Source of the DNA: Spodoptera frugiperda
Taxonomy: Eukaryota; Arthropoda; Insecta; Lepidoptera; Noctuidae
DNA: 64,000 bases
Direction of reading: 5' to 3'
Assembly (NCBI RefSeq): GCF_023101765.2
Contig: NC_064237.1
Span: 992,001-1,056,000 of the forward strand
Of this stretch, positions 33,196-46,581 are shown piece by piece; within the stretch, counting starts at the first letter, position 1, and every line of letters starts with the position of its first letter. The notes below the pieces were generated by a model. That model was given only the letters and a program-made list of their open reading frames with translations. It was not told where the DNA came from and ran no database searches. The position numbers and the translations under genes are program-made.

Positions 33196-33328
33196 ACGCG
33201 GGTTACCGGGGCTCTGGCTCGAAAAACATAAGTAGGAACGGGGTGGTTTTTATTCAGTAAGAGTCTGACACTCTCTCGCCTCGCCCAAAACGGGAGAATT
33301 TATTGGATGATATCGCTCCAAAAAAAGC
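33196..33328 (+). repeat. Dispersed repeat, family C, copy 2
   Basis: It contains GCGGGTTACCGGGGCTCTGG, AACGGGGTGGTTTTTATTCA, GTAAGAGTCTGACACTCTCT and CGCCTCGCCCAAAACGGGAG, then an A-run. It matches 13717-13861 and the reverse complement of 50311-50426 module by module, and keeps more of the 5' GGTTACCGGGGCTC part than copy 1. Confidence 0.7.
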
Positions 33329-34929
33329 TATATACATATAACCAAACACAATAATGAAGGCGCAAGTTACGTAGATAAAAATAAATCAGATGTAGGTACT
33401 TAGTTCAAAACTAAACACAAATTATAACAAAGTACCTAACACTAATAGATACATATTACGAACTTCACAGCGAATGCAACAAAAAATAAATCTTCCTCAT
33501 ATCACTTTCTCAATAGACGTGAATGAAGAAAAGTGATATTTTCCATTCTTTTGTTATGATAACATTCCGCCGAGACAGGACGCAGACGAGGCACACTTTA
33601 TACAAACTTGTGTAGTCACTGAGCCACTGACAGCGAGTACTCAATGTAAAACTTTTCCATTACCATTGAAAGTAGATACTAATGAGGCAAAGAAACCTAT
33701 TATACTAAATTCAACATTGTCGATGGCAGATTAAGTCACTTCATTAGGATAATCAGACTTAGCCACATGTGTGAAGTTTCCTTATCTTATTGTGTCTGAG
33801 ATTAATCAATATTTGTTTACGCCACCTTTGCCAACTCGTTTTGGTCCCAAGCTCACAACGCATACGATAAATTTTGCATTTAATTTTGCCCATCTTTGGG
33901 CCGCGAGCCCTTTGATACTCACCTTATTGGAAAGCTATGTGTGTAATATTAAAATGTAAACAGAGAGCTATTCCTTAATCAATTTCGTCCCCTTTTTGTC
34001 GACAGAGCAGAGGCTGGGCTTTATGCATCCCGCCTGCCAACCCTCTTATTGGGTTGCTTTTAGACGTAATTGCGTCGCAGAGAAAAGATAGTGTTGACTG
34101 GAATTAATTTTGGAAAATTTACGACACGATCGCTTGGTCTTTCTTTGCTCAGATAAATTCAGTAAATTAAACTAGCGAGAGAGGATAAATAACAGGTTTG
34201 CCCGAAAACAACGTATAAAAATAGACGCAATATCTATGTACGCCTTGACACCTAAAAATCTGTCCTTTATTCTCTATGCCTCGGGCTCCGTATTCATCAC
34301 AAACCATTGACAATTTAGATAAATTACAATTTCAGCAATGCCCCAAGGTCCGGACCTGCCACTCATTTGAATTAGCGAAGGTCGGTTTCATTCACGTTCG
34401 TATAATATTTACATTCGGTCTCCTGGCCAGACGACCGCGATATTGAATGTTGCTATGACATCAGCCTGTGGTTATGACCCATTTCCCACTTAGTTTGACA
34501 CTGTCCCACGTTTCCGTTAAATGGCTACCAAGCGTGGCCCAAAATTGTACTATTTACCAGATTTAACACATACCAAATATACATACGTAATATCTTAAAT
34601 CTTAGACTAGAAAATCCCTCCTGTTCCTTTTGAAAATATTTCACGTATTCTCCGAGTCGATAGCGGGCTTTCAACGAGTGCTTCTCGACAGAAAAGCTTA
34701 CTATTCCTTCTCGTTCAAATAGAACCTACAATCTGAGATGCTTATCACGTTGTTTCCATCACCTGATCACGACGCTCCGAATAGGTGGCCGCAGTTTTGC
34801 ATAACATTCACGAAGGGTTATAAAGAAGTCAGGGAACGTAACCTTCCCAAAACCTAATTATTTCCTTATGTCTACTGTGCTAAAGCTCAGTTTCCTCTAG
34901 CTGAAATTTTGCGCACTGTAAACATTGTT
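33329..34929. other. Non-coding DNA, nothing recognised
   Basis: AT-rich, with no supported gene, RNA or repeat. Confidence 0.45.
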
Positions 34930-35050
34930 GGTTGGTTGCATACAGACCTGGTTCGGAGTGCGCATGCGTGTTGAACCCAGAAGGAGCACCTGAGGTCTAC
35001 GGTTCAGTAGCCGTCCGCCAGCCGAGGGGAGAGCGCGTCTGTCATGTACC
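34930..35050 (+). promoter_or_regulatory. GC-rich patch with NRF1-like site
   Basis: TGCGCATGCGTG (34959-34970) differs by one base from the NRF1 consensus. TTCAGTAGCC near 35005 resembles an initiator and is followed by a GC-rich stretch. This echoes the arrangement at 27906-28020. It is a possible weak alternative promoter; no exon border was identified. Confidence 0.25.
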
Positions 35051-36477
35051 ACAAGGGAATGCTTTTGGGCGGAACTTTCTAGATTAATGTTGGCGCAACT
35101 ACGCCATATTTAGGAGTGGTTATTTGAAGTATGGTTGAGGCTGAAATCTGTTTTGGATTATGATGAATTGAAACTTTTAAATGGGAACTTGCACAAAACT
35201 AGGTCATGCACAACATAATATGAAAATTATAGTTTAGCGAAGTTCAATAACTTACCATTGGAACGTTACTCTTTGAAGTTTATTTTCATTAAAAAGAAGT
35301 ACTGGAATTCGAATACACCAGTATCACTGTCAATAAGGGTCAATAACGGTAGCCGATTCGTCGAGATGTCATAAACAAGCATGTTATGGTATAAATACGG
35401 CACAATATCTAAACAACAGTTGGCGGATGATAACAGGAAGACGTAGTACACACGTTACGCAAATTGTTTTGTTCAACAATGTGTTATGAAATAGTGTTCA
35501 TTGAAAACATAATTTATACGAACAATCACGTTATTTATGTAGGTCGCGCCGATAGTAAGGACACGATATTCATTCAGATCTCCGGCGACAACGCATCTCA
35601 TTTAGTCTTGTTCTCGTTTCGATCTTACATCAATTTTCGGGGTATCATCAAACGTTTTATTGACGTAAGCGTCGGGAAGTATAGGCTTTTTATCTCGATA
35701 TTATACATTAATGAATGCGGCTTCTTCTTTCTGAATACCGTCCTATACGCCTCCCACATTTAAATTATGTACCGTTCCAGCTTTTTGGTTTATTAATAAC
35801 ATTTCTTCTGTTTTACGAATTTAGACTGCTTCACTTGAAGTTTTTAATTGAACGACTTTTGCATATTTGATCTGTGGTATTAAGTAACAGAGAGTTATAT
35901 TCAAACCTCCGCATTTAGATATGAATGTGAGAGTTCATAGAAATATGATATTACGACAAAACGTTCGTCTAATGCTCGTTTGGTATCAGATATAAGGGCC
36001 AGTGTATACTAGCTGTACCCGCGGTCCTCCACTTGCCTTTATTAGTGTAATGTACAAACTTATACAACTGGTTCAAACTGGATCGGAATAATTAAGTTTG
36101 TAGTTTGTACTGGTGCTATCAAGCTTCGGAGGAATGCACGCTGAACTTGAAATACAGTTGAATTTAACAAACCGACTAAGTCTAACTGCTGACAAGTTTA
36201 TAGTGACGAGAATCCAAATACCATAGGAAATAGTTACAAGAAAATCGGAATTGATAGAAACAATAATAATGATTGTGCTAAAAAGATGTGTCATGTAAAA
36301 GCAAAGATGACACAAACATTTTAAAAGAAAATTCTCAGAGAAAGAATATTAAAAGCCTGCTTCGACATTCCAGTGGTTTGAAAGATAATTTTAATTTTCG
36401 ACCTTAGTAATTGTGTTTATAGGGTACATAGTTACATCCATAAACAAGTAACGATGAGTATAATATATACAATACTA
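35051..36477. other. Non-coding DNA, nothing firm
   Basis: The 99-codon plus frame at 35464-35763 is unrecognised and within chance length. Around 36008-36030, TACTAGCTGTACCCGCGG resembles the end of common insect transposon remnants, but too little remains to assign. Confidence 0.4.
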
Positions 36478-36680
36478 CCCTCAGTACGAGTTTGCTTTAC
36501 GTTTAAAGTAATCGAAACGAGAGCACGTTCGGCGCTCTGATTGGTTGATTTATTCGAGCCAGCCAATCAGTACCTTTAGTACGAGTTTGTTTTACGTTGA
36601 ACAAAAACGAAACGATAGCGTGTCCGACGCTCTGATTGGCCGGCGATTCTTGTTTCGTTTAAAGCAAACTCGTACTAAGG
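36478..36680. mobile_element. Palindromic MITE, copy 2, rearranged or nested
   Basis: It starts CCCTCAGTACGAGTTTGC after TA (36476-36477) and ends CTCGTACTAAGGG before TA (36681-36682), the same ends as 4084-4235. Internally a second left end (CCTTTAGTACGAGTTTG) begins after TA near 36572, so the locus holds one broken copy followed by another. This could reflect insertion of one copy into its relative, or arm duplication. TCTGATTGG (CCAAT-type) motifs recur in the arms. Confidence 0.65.
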
Positions 36681-36998
36681 GTACAGATCACTAGACATTT
36701 ACGACAGAAAAAAAACATGAGAATCTTTCTTTTTCAACAACACTTGAACGTCAAGCTGAATCTTCGATAATATTGAAATAAAGACATAAAGATCTAATAA
36801 AGATTGTCTTACAAGTGACTGTAGGAAATAGATTTTTATTGAGCATTGTTTTAAGATTTAATGTTGATTGGCTATAGTTAATTGTTGGCCTTAAACACGA
36901 TCGGCTAAGAATACAGCGTTATTATTAGAATTATTACTTTCTTCCACTTCCTTTATTGTGGGAATAGTTTGTACTTATTGATCTTGAAGTTTGTATTG

Positions 36999-37209
36999 CT
37001 TTATGCCGGTTTATCGAAAACTTCTCAGTAGTAACACGGAGTCTGAAATTGTACCCAGTATATGGCAATAGGCTCACTTAGTATTACATGGGACTTATAT
37101 GTTTGAATATGACTGAATGAAAGTGGTTGTACCTTGTATAGTGGCATTACATGCCATAGTGTGTACCTCTGCCTACCCATTCGGGGATATAGAAGCGAGA
37201 TGATAGATA
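36999..37209 (+). repeat. SINE family A, 5'-truncated copy
   Basis: From TTATGCCGGTTTATCGAAAA through TGGCAATAGGCTCACTTAG to CTCTGCCTACCCATTCGGGG it follows the body of the full copy at 56515-56796. The tRNA-like head is missing, so it is truncated at the 5' end as retroposed copies often are. Confidence 0.7.
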
Positions 37210-40200
37210 ATTATATAAAGTTTGTTTAACTAATATAGTTACAGCACCAATTTATCCCATACACTAATCAAGAGTTAAAACTATATCCTACGACCCTACT
37301 TCTTTACTTTCATTCGCAATATTACCACCTACGAGTTACGTTTGTACCATGAATTCCAGTTCCTATCTTTTATTAACACTTAAGTGTAAAGTCTTACTAG
37401 CCGACATTTCACGCGAAAACTTTTTGTGTATTTCCAACTCCCTTCAAACGGTCACGTAATCCTCGCTCTGGGAACGAACAACTGTCCATGCAATAATAAT
37501 GAATTGTTGGAGGTGTGGATAGAAAACTGTCATCATTTCGTGTGCATTCCTCATTGCCGGTAGTAATGTCGATGTTTTCCTTATGTTTTATGCAATCCTG
37601 GTACCATTACCTATAAAAGTGGGATTTAACTTAAACAGTTCAGTAGGTAAAGTAGGTTCTCTGGTCTACCTTGGTTCGTTGTCTACAGAGCCAGTTCTTG
37701 CTCCGATAAAATCGTGATTGTTCTATGTCTGTACATTACAAGTTGTACATAGAATGAAATGTTCATCACGCTCAAGGTGTCTATATGCTAATTCGCGACT
37801 GTTGTAGTAAATTACACAAGTATTTATTGCTTTGTTATCGTACCGCATCGGAGTAAGATTTACACGACGCGTATCATAATTATGCCCAGTCAGCTCACTA
37901 TTAATTGGCATCGTAAATATCGAACACAAAAAGTTCTAATTGCCCGCACTGTTATTAATCCTTTGTCCACCTTTGAAATGTTACTGTTTTATTTGTTAAT
38001 GCGAAGTTATTAAAGTGATAATTGGTAGAAAGAATGCAGGCAGTAACAGCTGTAATAAATACAGAGAAATAATGGCAGCCTTCAAGGTTTAAATTCTTCA
38101 TTACAGCTATCTAAAATTTTGTGCGCCAGAAGGCATTGTTCGCGAGCCTCTAATAAACCGGGATCTAAAGCTGCCCACGCATTAGACGTGGGACTCCGAA
38201 GACACTGCCTTTAATTGCTGACAGGCTTCGAACTTATTCTGACCTTAATCCCGACACAGTTTATGGCAGAACATAAAAACTTAATGGATAAACGAAAAGC
38301 TGATTTTTTAGTGCTCGGTTACCAACGGTTTCTAAAACCTTGAAAGTCTGGCTGTTTTATGCCAATTTTAGTCTGAGTTTTATGCCTTGTTTTGTAAAAT
38401 AGGTTTAGTCGATATTTTTTTGTTTGTGCACGTAAAATGTACGTTGATATTCTCGTTGAAAATATTCGTATTTTCTTGGCCTCGCTGTGGCCTATATTCA
38501 TTCATTCTCATTTGGATGCGCACTTAGGGTTGGTTTCCAGCAAAAACAGCAGCGCTCGAGACGTGTTTTACTGTAATATACTGTAGCTAGATTTTAGGGT
38601 GAAAAAGTGTAGCTGTTTCGGTCTTGTGTTTCGTTCTTTTTGCTTCAGAGCCATCCGCATACTGAGTTATCTCTGCACATACGATGCTGTTACAGTTATT
38701 TTATTGGTCAGTAATTTCCCGGTATAGCGTTAACACCAACATTTCTCGTTAACTCGGTAATACAGGACGGTTTAATAGCAGCCATGTTCGCACAACCCGT
38801 ACATTTGCAACACGCATTAATTAGCCGCTAATAAGACAATAGTCCACGTAACGCTGACGGGGCGGCAACTGAATCCAATTACGATTCCACAGCGAAATCC
38901 GCAGCGACATTACATTATAGTAATTACGTGAAATATTATAATTGTTAATAATCCTGATAAGCGCTTGTTTTCTACCGTAAGCAAAAAGTCACAACAATCG
39001 CCCCGATGTAAAGTTCTAGTCAAGAATTGGACAAACAACGCTATGTATGGTAATGCGATCGATTTTGTCCCCCGGCCGCGTCCATCCCTCGGTTATCGTT
39101 TAACCGCTTTTTGTATCACAGAAAGGGTTACAATGGTCCCATCCGCCTAAACTCCCATTGTCCGTGAGTGGCGACTAGTTAACGTGATAAAGAACATTTA
39201 GATACAAGTCAGTGTAAAAGTTACATTTGAAAAGGTTTTATTCAAAAGCTTGTGTGAACGAACGTGAAGTAATAAAGATGACAGCGCAGTTTTAATCGTA
39301 CTCATTAGGTTTGGGACAAGAAAAGCGTAGGATCAGCGGTTACTGCTTATAGCTGTTACAATGTTGCAGTTTAACTTTGAACATAAACGGTCTTAACTCA
39401 TTTGCACAGTATAGTACACAGCAGCCAATAGTTGTGGCGACAGCAGCATTGCGGGGACTACGCCCAAACTAGTGGTTAACAAGCGGACTAGGATTGAAGC
39501 TAGCTTAGAGTTACTGGTTGTGGAGAGCAATGTGGCTAGTGAGATGCAGAGTCGTGATCATGGAGTATTGTTGCTGTATGGTTGAAATGTTAGAGGTGGC
39601 GTACTGATTTGAATTGTCTAGAAATATTTTTTCAAACTTTACGTATATTGGTGGACTTAATGCCAAACAAATGGCATTCAATCTTATTCTAATCATAGTA
39701 AGAAATCAGACATTAGAAGCTATTAATGCAATTTGCAATGGATATAATAGGTAATTTGGGTTCGGTTGCGTATTTGTTCTAAGTTCTCCTTATACAAAAA
39801 AGATTTAATTCTAGAGTTAGACAACGAGACAAGAATTATTTATTTGTCTAAACATTGCTTGCTGCAGAAAAACATATTAAGGCTAATAACGTTTGTGCAC
39901 CATAAAGTAAACTGATACACTTCCCAGGAAACACTCCCACGGCTCAGACAGTCATTCTGTTTACTCATAAACTCATAATACACTTATTGTAGACCAATAA
40001 ATGCCAAATGACGTTGAAATGGAATCTATTTCGACGAATAGTGATCGTAAATGTCGGAAAGACCTACATAGTTGCGTCTATTTCAGGCAAATAGTTGATG
40101 CAGATAGATGAGCATGCGAATAGGTGCACTTCGTCTCTGCTGGGCATAATGTCTGTCGTTAGGATTCATTACGAGAGTTTAATTATATGAATAGTCTGTC

Positions 40201-42048
40201 CCATCACAATCCTCAGACATGGATGAGACAACGGACAAATTAGATGAACATACGTCATGCTTGTTGAGAAACTGCGGGCGCTACACTGTTGCAAGATCTA
40301 ATCTAGATTTTTCTTTGCAATGTATCTGTCTGTACTCTTTAAATCATACTCGTTCTTCTTTGTTTACAACTAATTCGTTTCATTTGGTTGATGCTGTCCT
40401 GGTAAAAGTCGTTCAATCGAATCATGACTATCAGTTGCTATTACAGTCTTATGAAGAAACGTAACATCCTCACAGTCGTCTATCCATGCTTCTCTTAAGT
40501 CTTTTTCCTTAGAAAAGTCCACATATACCTATAAGTTTGTATAGAGCTCATGATCGTCCCGTGCCAGTAGTTTTCACGCTGCAGTCCAAATAGAACCGCG
40601 TAGTATTTGGATCGTGTGTGTAGAGAAGGACAGTGCTACTTGTGTCCCGCTCTGTCCCAGAGGCGCACTTGACCGATGAGTAATATCGCGTAGTGGCGGG
40701 ACTACGACGAGCGCCTTGGGACCAGACACTAGTGGTTCAAGTTATACGAACATTGCTATCTTGAGAATTTCGTTTAGACTTTAGACCATGTTTTTCGTAG
40801 CCTTTATGCGGTTTATATTGTACCCTGCATCGGTTATCACAAACATTAACACTAACTTTCTTATTAATCCTGTCAACATAATTATTTGATTAGGTTCGCA
40901 TAGTTCAGAATAGATTCGTCCCCTAAATCTAAGTAGTAACATTAATGCATTTGCTAAAAAGTTGTTCTGACGATGATGTCCTTGAATTGGACAAAAGTTT
41001 ATGGGAAGCCGCTTTAGTTACAGTACCGTACCGATTTATAAGAGTCACTCGTATTTTTTCTTTGGACTTAAACCGACAATATTTTCGTTAACTTAAAAAT
41101 GAATTGGGAATCCCGCTTCCCGCTTATGAATTACGCGTGACCGCCAGTGGTGAAGAAAACTGGCGAAATGATTGCGGTGCTTAAGACGCGTCGCGGTGAT
41201 GTGTCGCCGCGGTAATTGTCGTACCGCTGCGGGACAGCCCTTTGAAATTACCGGGGAAGCGACGACACACGAAATGAATCTGTAAAAATTATACAAACAT
41301 AAGAATTTGTAAGATGTTAAGACGAATATTTTAGCTTTGAACTTGACTGTTTCATTTAACCAAGATTATTTTAAAGGTGAAACATCATAAACTGTCCATT
41401 ACATTGGACCAATCTAGTGCAGTTAATAAATAGGAAATAAATACCTAACAAAATTATGGTCGGCAGTAACAGTTCGAGAATTTAAAAACGTTTATTTACA
41501 AAACAATGAATTCTATTTAAGTTTAGCTCCCGGCACCAGGACCTCATACAGCCGAGCTAGTGCCCATAGTTACCGGTCATAAAGTAAGGCGACGCGCCGG
41601 CGCCCGCGCTTAAAAAACAAATAAAACGTTAAACAGCTCTAATGTGTGGGTAATTCGATTCGCCACATGTGCTCCTCTCTATTATGTAGTCCTGGTTTTG
41701 TTGCCGCGGTAACGATGGGAATTATATGTGCTGGAAGTACACACGTATAACGAAACATCTTGCTTTTATTGGACTGTGAAGTGTGAACTCGAATTTAATT
41801 GCGTTTCCTTCCCTGTTTTTGGACGTCTCCGGTTGATTGCTTTATATTTTTAACGTTTTACTGCTAATAGAGGCATCCAAAAAAGCATGGAAATGTATCG
41901 TACCTATAGACTTGATTTAAAATGTCTTCAAAATATTTAATGATACAAACGATGACATAGTTGTGATTTTATGAATCTTTCTCTTTTATATTGTAACAAA
42001 ATAATATTTTGAATTTCTTTTGTTAAATTAATAATATTTTTGTTTCAG
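37210..42048. other. Intron-like or intergenic DNA, nothing firm
   Basis: About 4.8 kb of AT-rich sequence with no frame beyond chance. A GC-richer spot near 41541-41610 (GGCGACGCGCCGGCGCCCGCGC) has no exon signals. It ends at the pyrimidine-rich acceptor before 42049. Confidence 0.4.
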
Positions 42049-42095
42049 GTAATATGCTTGCAATCATCATGGATCATCGAAATACAATCTAGCGA
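42049..42095 (+). other. Candidate 47-bp untranslated exon with uORF
   Basis: It is preceded by a T-rich tract ending TTTTTGTTTCAG and followed by GTAAGT, a consensus donor. Inside is an ATG at 42053 opening a 12-codon frame (MLAIIMDHRNTI) that stops with TAG within the exon. Spliced to the exon at 63243 no frame reads through to the ATG at 63271, so it would be a leader exon with a short upstream ORF. Both splice sites are strong, but chance pairs this good occur in introns, and the link to the flanking exons is inferred. Confidence 0.35.
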
Positions 42096-44660
42096 GTAAG
42101 TCGCATGAACGTGATTCTCCATTAGGAGGCTAACGAAATTTTCCAACGTCTCCCCTAAAATTGTGTGAGAGTTAACAGGATATGGGCTACGCATCACTAA
42201 GGTCCCTGATTGGGTGATCAGGGATCCCCTGCGTTTGCACCCAATAACATTTCCTATTAGAACTATCAGGGTTTCGTTCCCGATTATACCAATACAAAGT
42301 TTACCATGAAATAGTGAAGATAGAACATGATCAGAATGCGAAAATAATTACAGACCAGAAACTTTCCATCTTAGTAAATTACTTCCACATTGATTTTGAT
42401 TTAATACGAAGTCATTAAAGCATGACTAGGGACCCATAAAGTTTTTGGAGATCGCCTTATAATACCAGTTTCTATCGTAAGATCGCTGTAATGCTATCTA
42501 TTCTCTAGATCCTATAGAGATACAGTTTGAGCGAGGTAGGTGTGCTGGCACGGCCATGTCTAAACGTTATTCATGGGTGTAAGCGCTTAGCATTCTGCTG
42601 GTAGCACCGGTTTATGGCTATCGTGACGGCGACCACCTATGGCCCTGCTTAGGCAACACACGTACCTGCGTATATCATAGGATTTCCTCTCCGTATCGTG
42701 AAGTATAGCTTTCGTTGCTTAGATATAATGGAATGTTCATAGGCATTTGATGTTTTACCGCAAGTAAGCATCAGTAGTTAGCTAGAAGTTGCGGATAGGT
42801 ATAATGTTTCCAATTCGGAATGTAGATTTTAGCAGCTGTGTATTCTGCGAACCGAAGTAGCTATCAGTTTAAAAAAACCAAGTATACAAAATATTCTGTG
42901 AATTTTGCTATCATAAATAAACACCGGAATAAGGTAGCCAATATTGGTTAATAAACATTTTTTAACTCAATGATTCGAACACAAATTGTGGTTTTCCTCT
43001 AACAGGTCACACAATCAGCTTCTAAACTACAGAAAATTTCCAATTTATCGGCAACAATGAGTACTTGCATTAGTCACAAAAACTACAATGTTACACTAAT
43101 GGACGGAAATAGCAAGCAATGGACTCAGTGGCAGTGAGTGCGACAGTGAATCATGCGCACCGTGCACTCGACCTCAGTACGAGGAACGTGGCTTACGTAC
43201 TATTTGCTAGTAATCGACTAGTTTCTTTAAATGTCACTGTTCTAAGCATTCTCCTAGAAAAAACATGGTAGTTGTGTAAAATTGCAGTCACGCTTGCGAT
43301 CCTCTCAATTCGCTTAGAAGGCCACATTTGCTAGCTGTATCGCTGTCTGGTTTACTGTTGCGTGAGGTTAATCTTTCGTATGACCAGTTTCTACTAATCT
43401 TGGTCGTTATCTGTTATCATGTCCATGGTCTTCCTACACACTAGACGCAACCATCCTTCTAGACTAGTCTCACTTGCACAGCAAAATAGTTACTTGTCCA
43501 TATTCTCCACAAGCTATTCTTCTATAATTTACAGCACTAAGAGACGTAACTCCGAAAATTCCCACAAACAGTTGACCATTTAGGCAGGCTTTTGTTCCTA
43601 GACTTTAAAATGCAAATCAGCTAATGCTTAAATTGCTTACTATCTTACCGATGGCATTTCTAGTCAAAAGTAAAATCATTTCTATACATCTGCACTTTAT
43701 TGCTTGTAACTCCTAGTTCCCTGGTGAGTCGCAGATACTTGTGACATGTGTTAACACTACTGTGCACAGGTAGGACACAAGTGGTCTGTCGACTGTGTAG
43801 TACTAAAGTTTTAATTGCAATTACAGTGTTGCGATAGATCAGTCGGAGCCACACCATTCGTTACTCTCTCTGCACTTGTGCGTCTGTTATTCATATATCA
43901 TCTCACTTATGGCCCCCTAATGATTTAAACGGAGTGCTACGAGCTCTGTGCAGCTTATATCGTTCCTACCCTGTACCTATATGTATGTATTTACGCCATT
44001 TATCTCCATATTTTTCTACTTTACCTATCTAATGTAAACAATATCGGTCGATATTTTTTTCGTTTCTCATGGGAGATATTTGTGTCCTGTTAGACTTTGC
44101 ACTATAGGATGAGCTGCATTCTAGAAACATTAGACATCTCCTTTCGAAGCACCTTAGAAGAAATCTGCAGATACTTCTTTAAGTCGACCACCTTTTGCGT
44201 GCTGCCGATATTCATTGTGTACGAGTTAGTCAGTCCAATGTGATGACAGACTCTCACTACATTGTCACATGTCCAGCCGACGACAACTTGTAATTTTCTT
44301 TTAATCGACTTCTACAACTACGGTACATGGCGTGTAACGGATACATTCCTTGTTTTTATCACCTATCATCGTGGACGTGGTGATTACTGTCCAGTGAGCA
44401 TGTCATTTACCATGTTACAATGTTAGCAAGATACAATTCTGAAAACCAATCTTCTAGTAACCTTTAACAAGCAATCAAATATGCTCATATGCAATCTCAT
44501 GCATGAATTCGGTTTGCATGTCACAATGTATTCAGTCTTGTAGTAAAGCTAGGAATTATTCTAATTAGAGCCTGCATTTTTATAGCAACAAGTCTGAACA
44601 AGCCAGGTTTCCGGTGCTATGAAGTAAATGCAAATGTAGCGAGCAACTCACTTGCCCGGG
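42096..44660. other. Non-coding DNA, nothing recognised
   Basis: Intron-like. A small hairpin (TCCCTGAT/ATCAGGGA) occurs near 42205-42230. Confidence 0.45.
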
Positions 44661-44667
44661 GCGGTGG

Positions 44668-44689
44668 GCACGGACGCACGGACGCACGG
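44668..44689. repeat. 8-bp tandem repeat
   Basis: GCACGGAC is repeated 2.75 times in a small GC-rich patch. It is a minor microsatellite-like array. Confidence 0.7.
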
Positions 44690-45339
44690 AGCTGCGATTA
44701 TAAGTTTGTTGTGCGACCACTTGCGGCTAGGGTTCTGTTCAAACTAAAAATATTCCTTTGAGACACCACTGTTCTGAAACCACAGAAAGTTTCTGCTGTT
44801 TACTATGATTATTACTGTTTACTTCGTTTTTTAATTAGTGAGGACTTAACTGTCTTTTTGTGTAAAGGTATCAATTGAGTACTTTTTAAATGCTGTCTAT
44901 CTAAATTGTTGTTACCCATTCTCAAGCACTAATTACTGAAAAATGTAATGACTATTATTAAGTTGTATTGTGTTTCCTGGTGCAATTAGTTTTTATCCTC
45001 TTTGCTTCGTTACCGGTAGTCGTGGTGACTGTCGGTGCGTGGGCGCACAGCCTTAGCCTTTGGACCTTAGCATAAACAAACAACTGCATTTATCTCATTT
45101 ATCCCACACCTTCTAATCTGCTGTCACGATAATCGTGACACTGCACTCCTAGATAAATTGCTCAGCGTTTGAGCATCGCTAACTTTATTACACCGTATTT
45201 GTGACTTTACTTTCAGAATTTGCTCAGAAACCGTACAGTATCTTAAATTAAGTGTCGTCTATAACAATTTCCCAATCCTCTAATTGACAGGAGTCAGCTT
45301 TGATCGTTCAGTGGTGATTCAGTGACACGACCAAATAAA

Positions 45340-45536
45340 TCTTTATATATATATAATTCTTCTGTAAGTGTGTATGTCACTGAACTTCTCTTAAACAACT
45401 GGACCGATTTTGATGAAAATTTTTGTGTATGTTCAAGGGGATCTGCGGATGGTTTAGATTCACAATTTTGTCCGCTGGACAATGTTTTTTAATTAATCAG
45501 ACGTGTAGACAGAACAACGTCTGTCGGGTCCGCTAG
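45340..45536 (+). mobile_element. Helitron-like non-autonomous element
   Basis: The 197-bp block starts TCTTTATATATATATAATTC and ends GGGTCCGCTAG, giving the TC...CTRR termini of Helitrons. It sits between A (45339) and T (45537), the canonical Helitron target. A hairpin, GACAG-(8 nt)-CTGTC, lies about 11 bp before the CTAG end, as the family requires. There is no target duplication and no coding capacity. The core (ACTGGACCGATTTTGATGAA, GGATGGTTTAGATTCACAAT) is of a type widespread in Lepidoptera. Confidence 0.65.
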
Positions 45537-46581
45537 TAACTTTAGATGCTTCTTTAAAACATGTTCCCCGGGTCACATGGATATCTAGTACAGAACTTAA
45601 GACCTCGTCGCCCAGTGTACATGAAGCCTAATAAATAGGTAGACAGGTGTTCCTTTAATAAGTATTAGTTGTACGACGCTGTAAACGCACGGTGCTCGTT
45701 ATTAATTGATACTTTATCAAGCTTAATCGGATGTTTGATATTTGAGCATACGCAGCCGATGGGGGTATCAGCCTGCAGGTGGGGAATGGCTAAGTACGGT
45801 TGGTAATATTTGAATTATTACCTTTTTATTATGATATCCTGGTACAATTAAGACTGGCCTGACAATCTTAATTGACTTATCTTTGTGAGATTTTTTATTA
45901 ATTAAACCTGTTTTTTAATATAAAGTTCTTTACGCACAGAGTGGTCTGAATTTCTAAACTTTTGATGTAAACATTAGTTTTATGTATGTAATGGGTAGCG
46001 GTTTTAAAACCACGATATTAATAATTATTCATGGATTCCTTAAAAAACCTAATTACCTGTAGAAATGTACGATACATAATCGTCTACATTATTTAATTAA
46101 TTCATATTCTATGCTTTTTATTCGGGACCAGACCAAAGCTAGATACCTACTATTTAAAAGTTAGATGCATAAATTATGTGATGGCAAGTTACGCAAAATG
46201 ATAATAGCAAAGTTCGACTGATCCATACATACATCGAAAGTTTAATTAATTCTGGGTCTTAAACCAATAACCGCAACACTTGATCTCCTAAGTGATCGAG
46301 TGTTGTATTAACGTAGCCTTTACTGCCTACCCGCAGATATTAATTAGCTGTAAACAGTTATAGCGTCCCATAACTCCTAACGTTCACACTTACCTTGTTA
46401 CATTATAGGCACAATGTATTTCATAAAACCTGTAATGAATTGAAAATTTCTCAACGTTAATTAATAAGTGCTGCACTCAGAGACATTTAATGATTACTTA
46501 AACTATTCCTTAATAACGATTTTGTTCCGAAAACAATCGCTAAGGACTTAGTTTAGTAATAACAAATGTTTCTGAGTACGG

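Noticed and set aside
35464..35763. 99-codon plus frame, hydrophobic and Ile-rich
   Set aside because: AT-rich composition explains it and no domain is visible.
36008..36030. TACTAGCTGTACCCGCGG as an end of a known transposon family
   Set aside because: Too short and without a matching second end.
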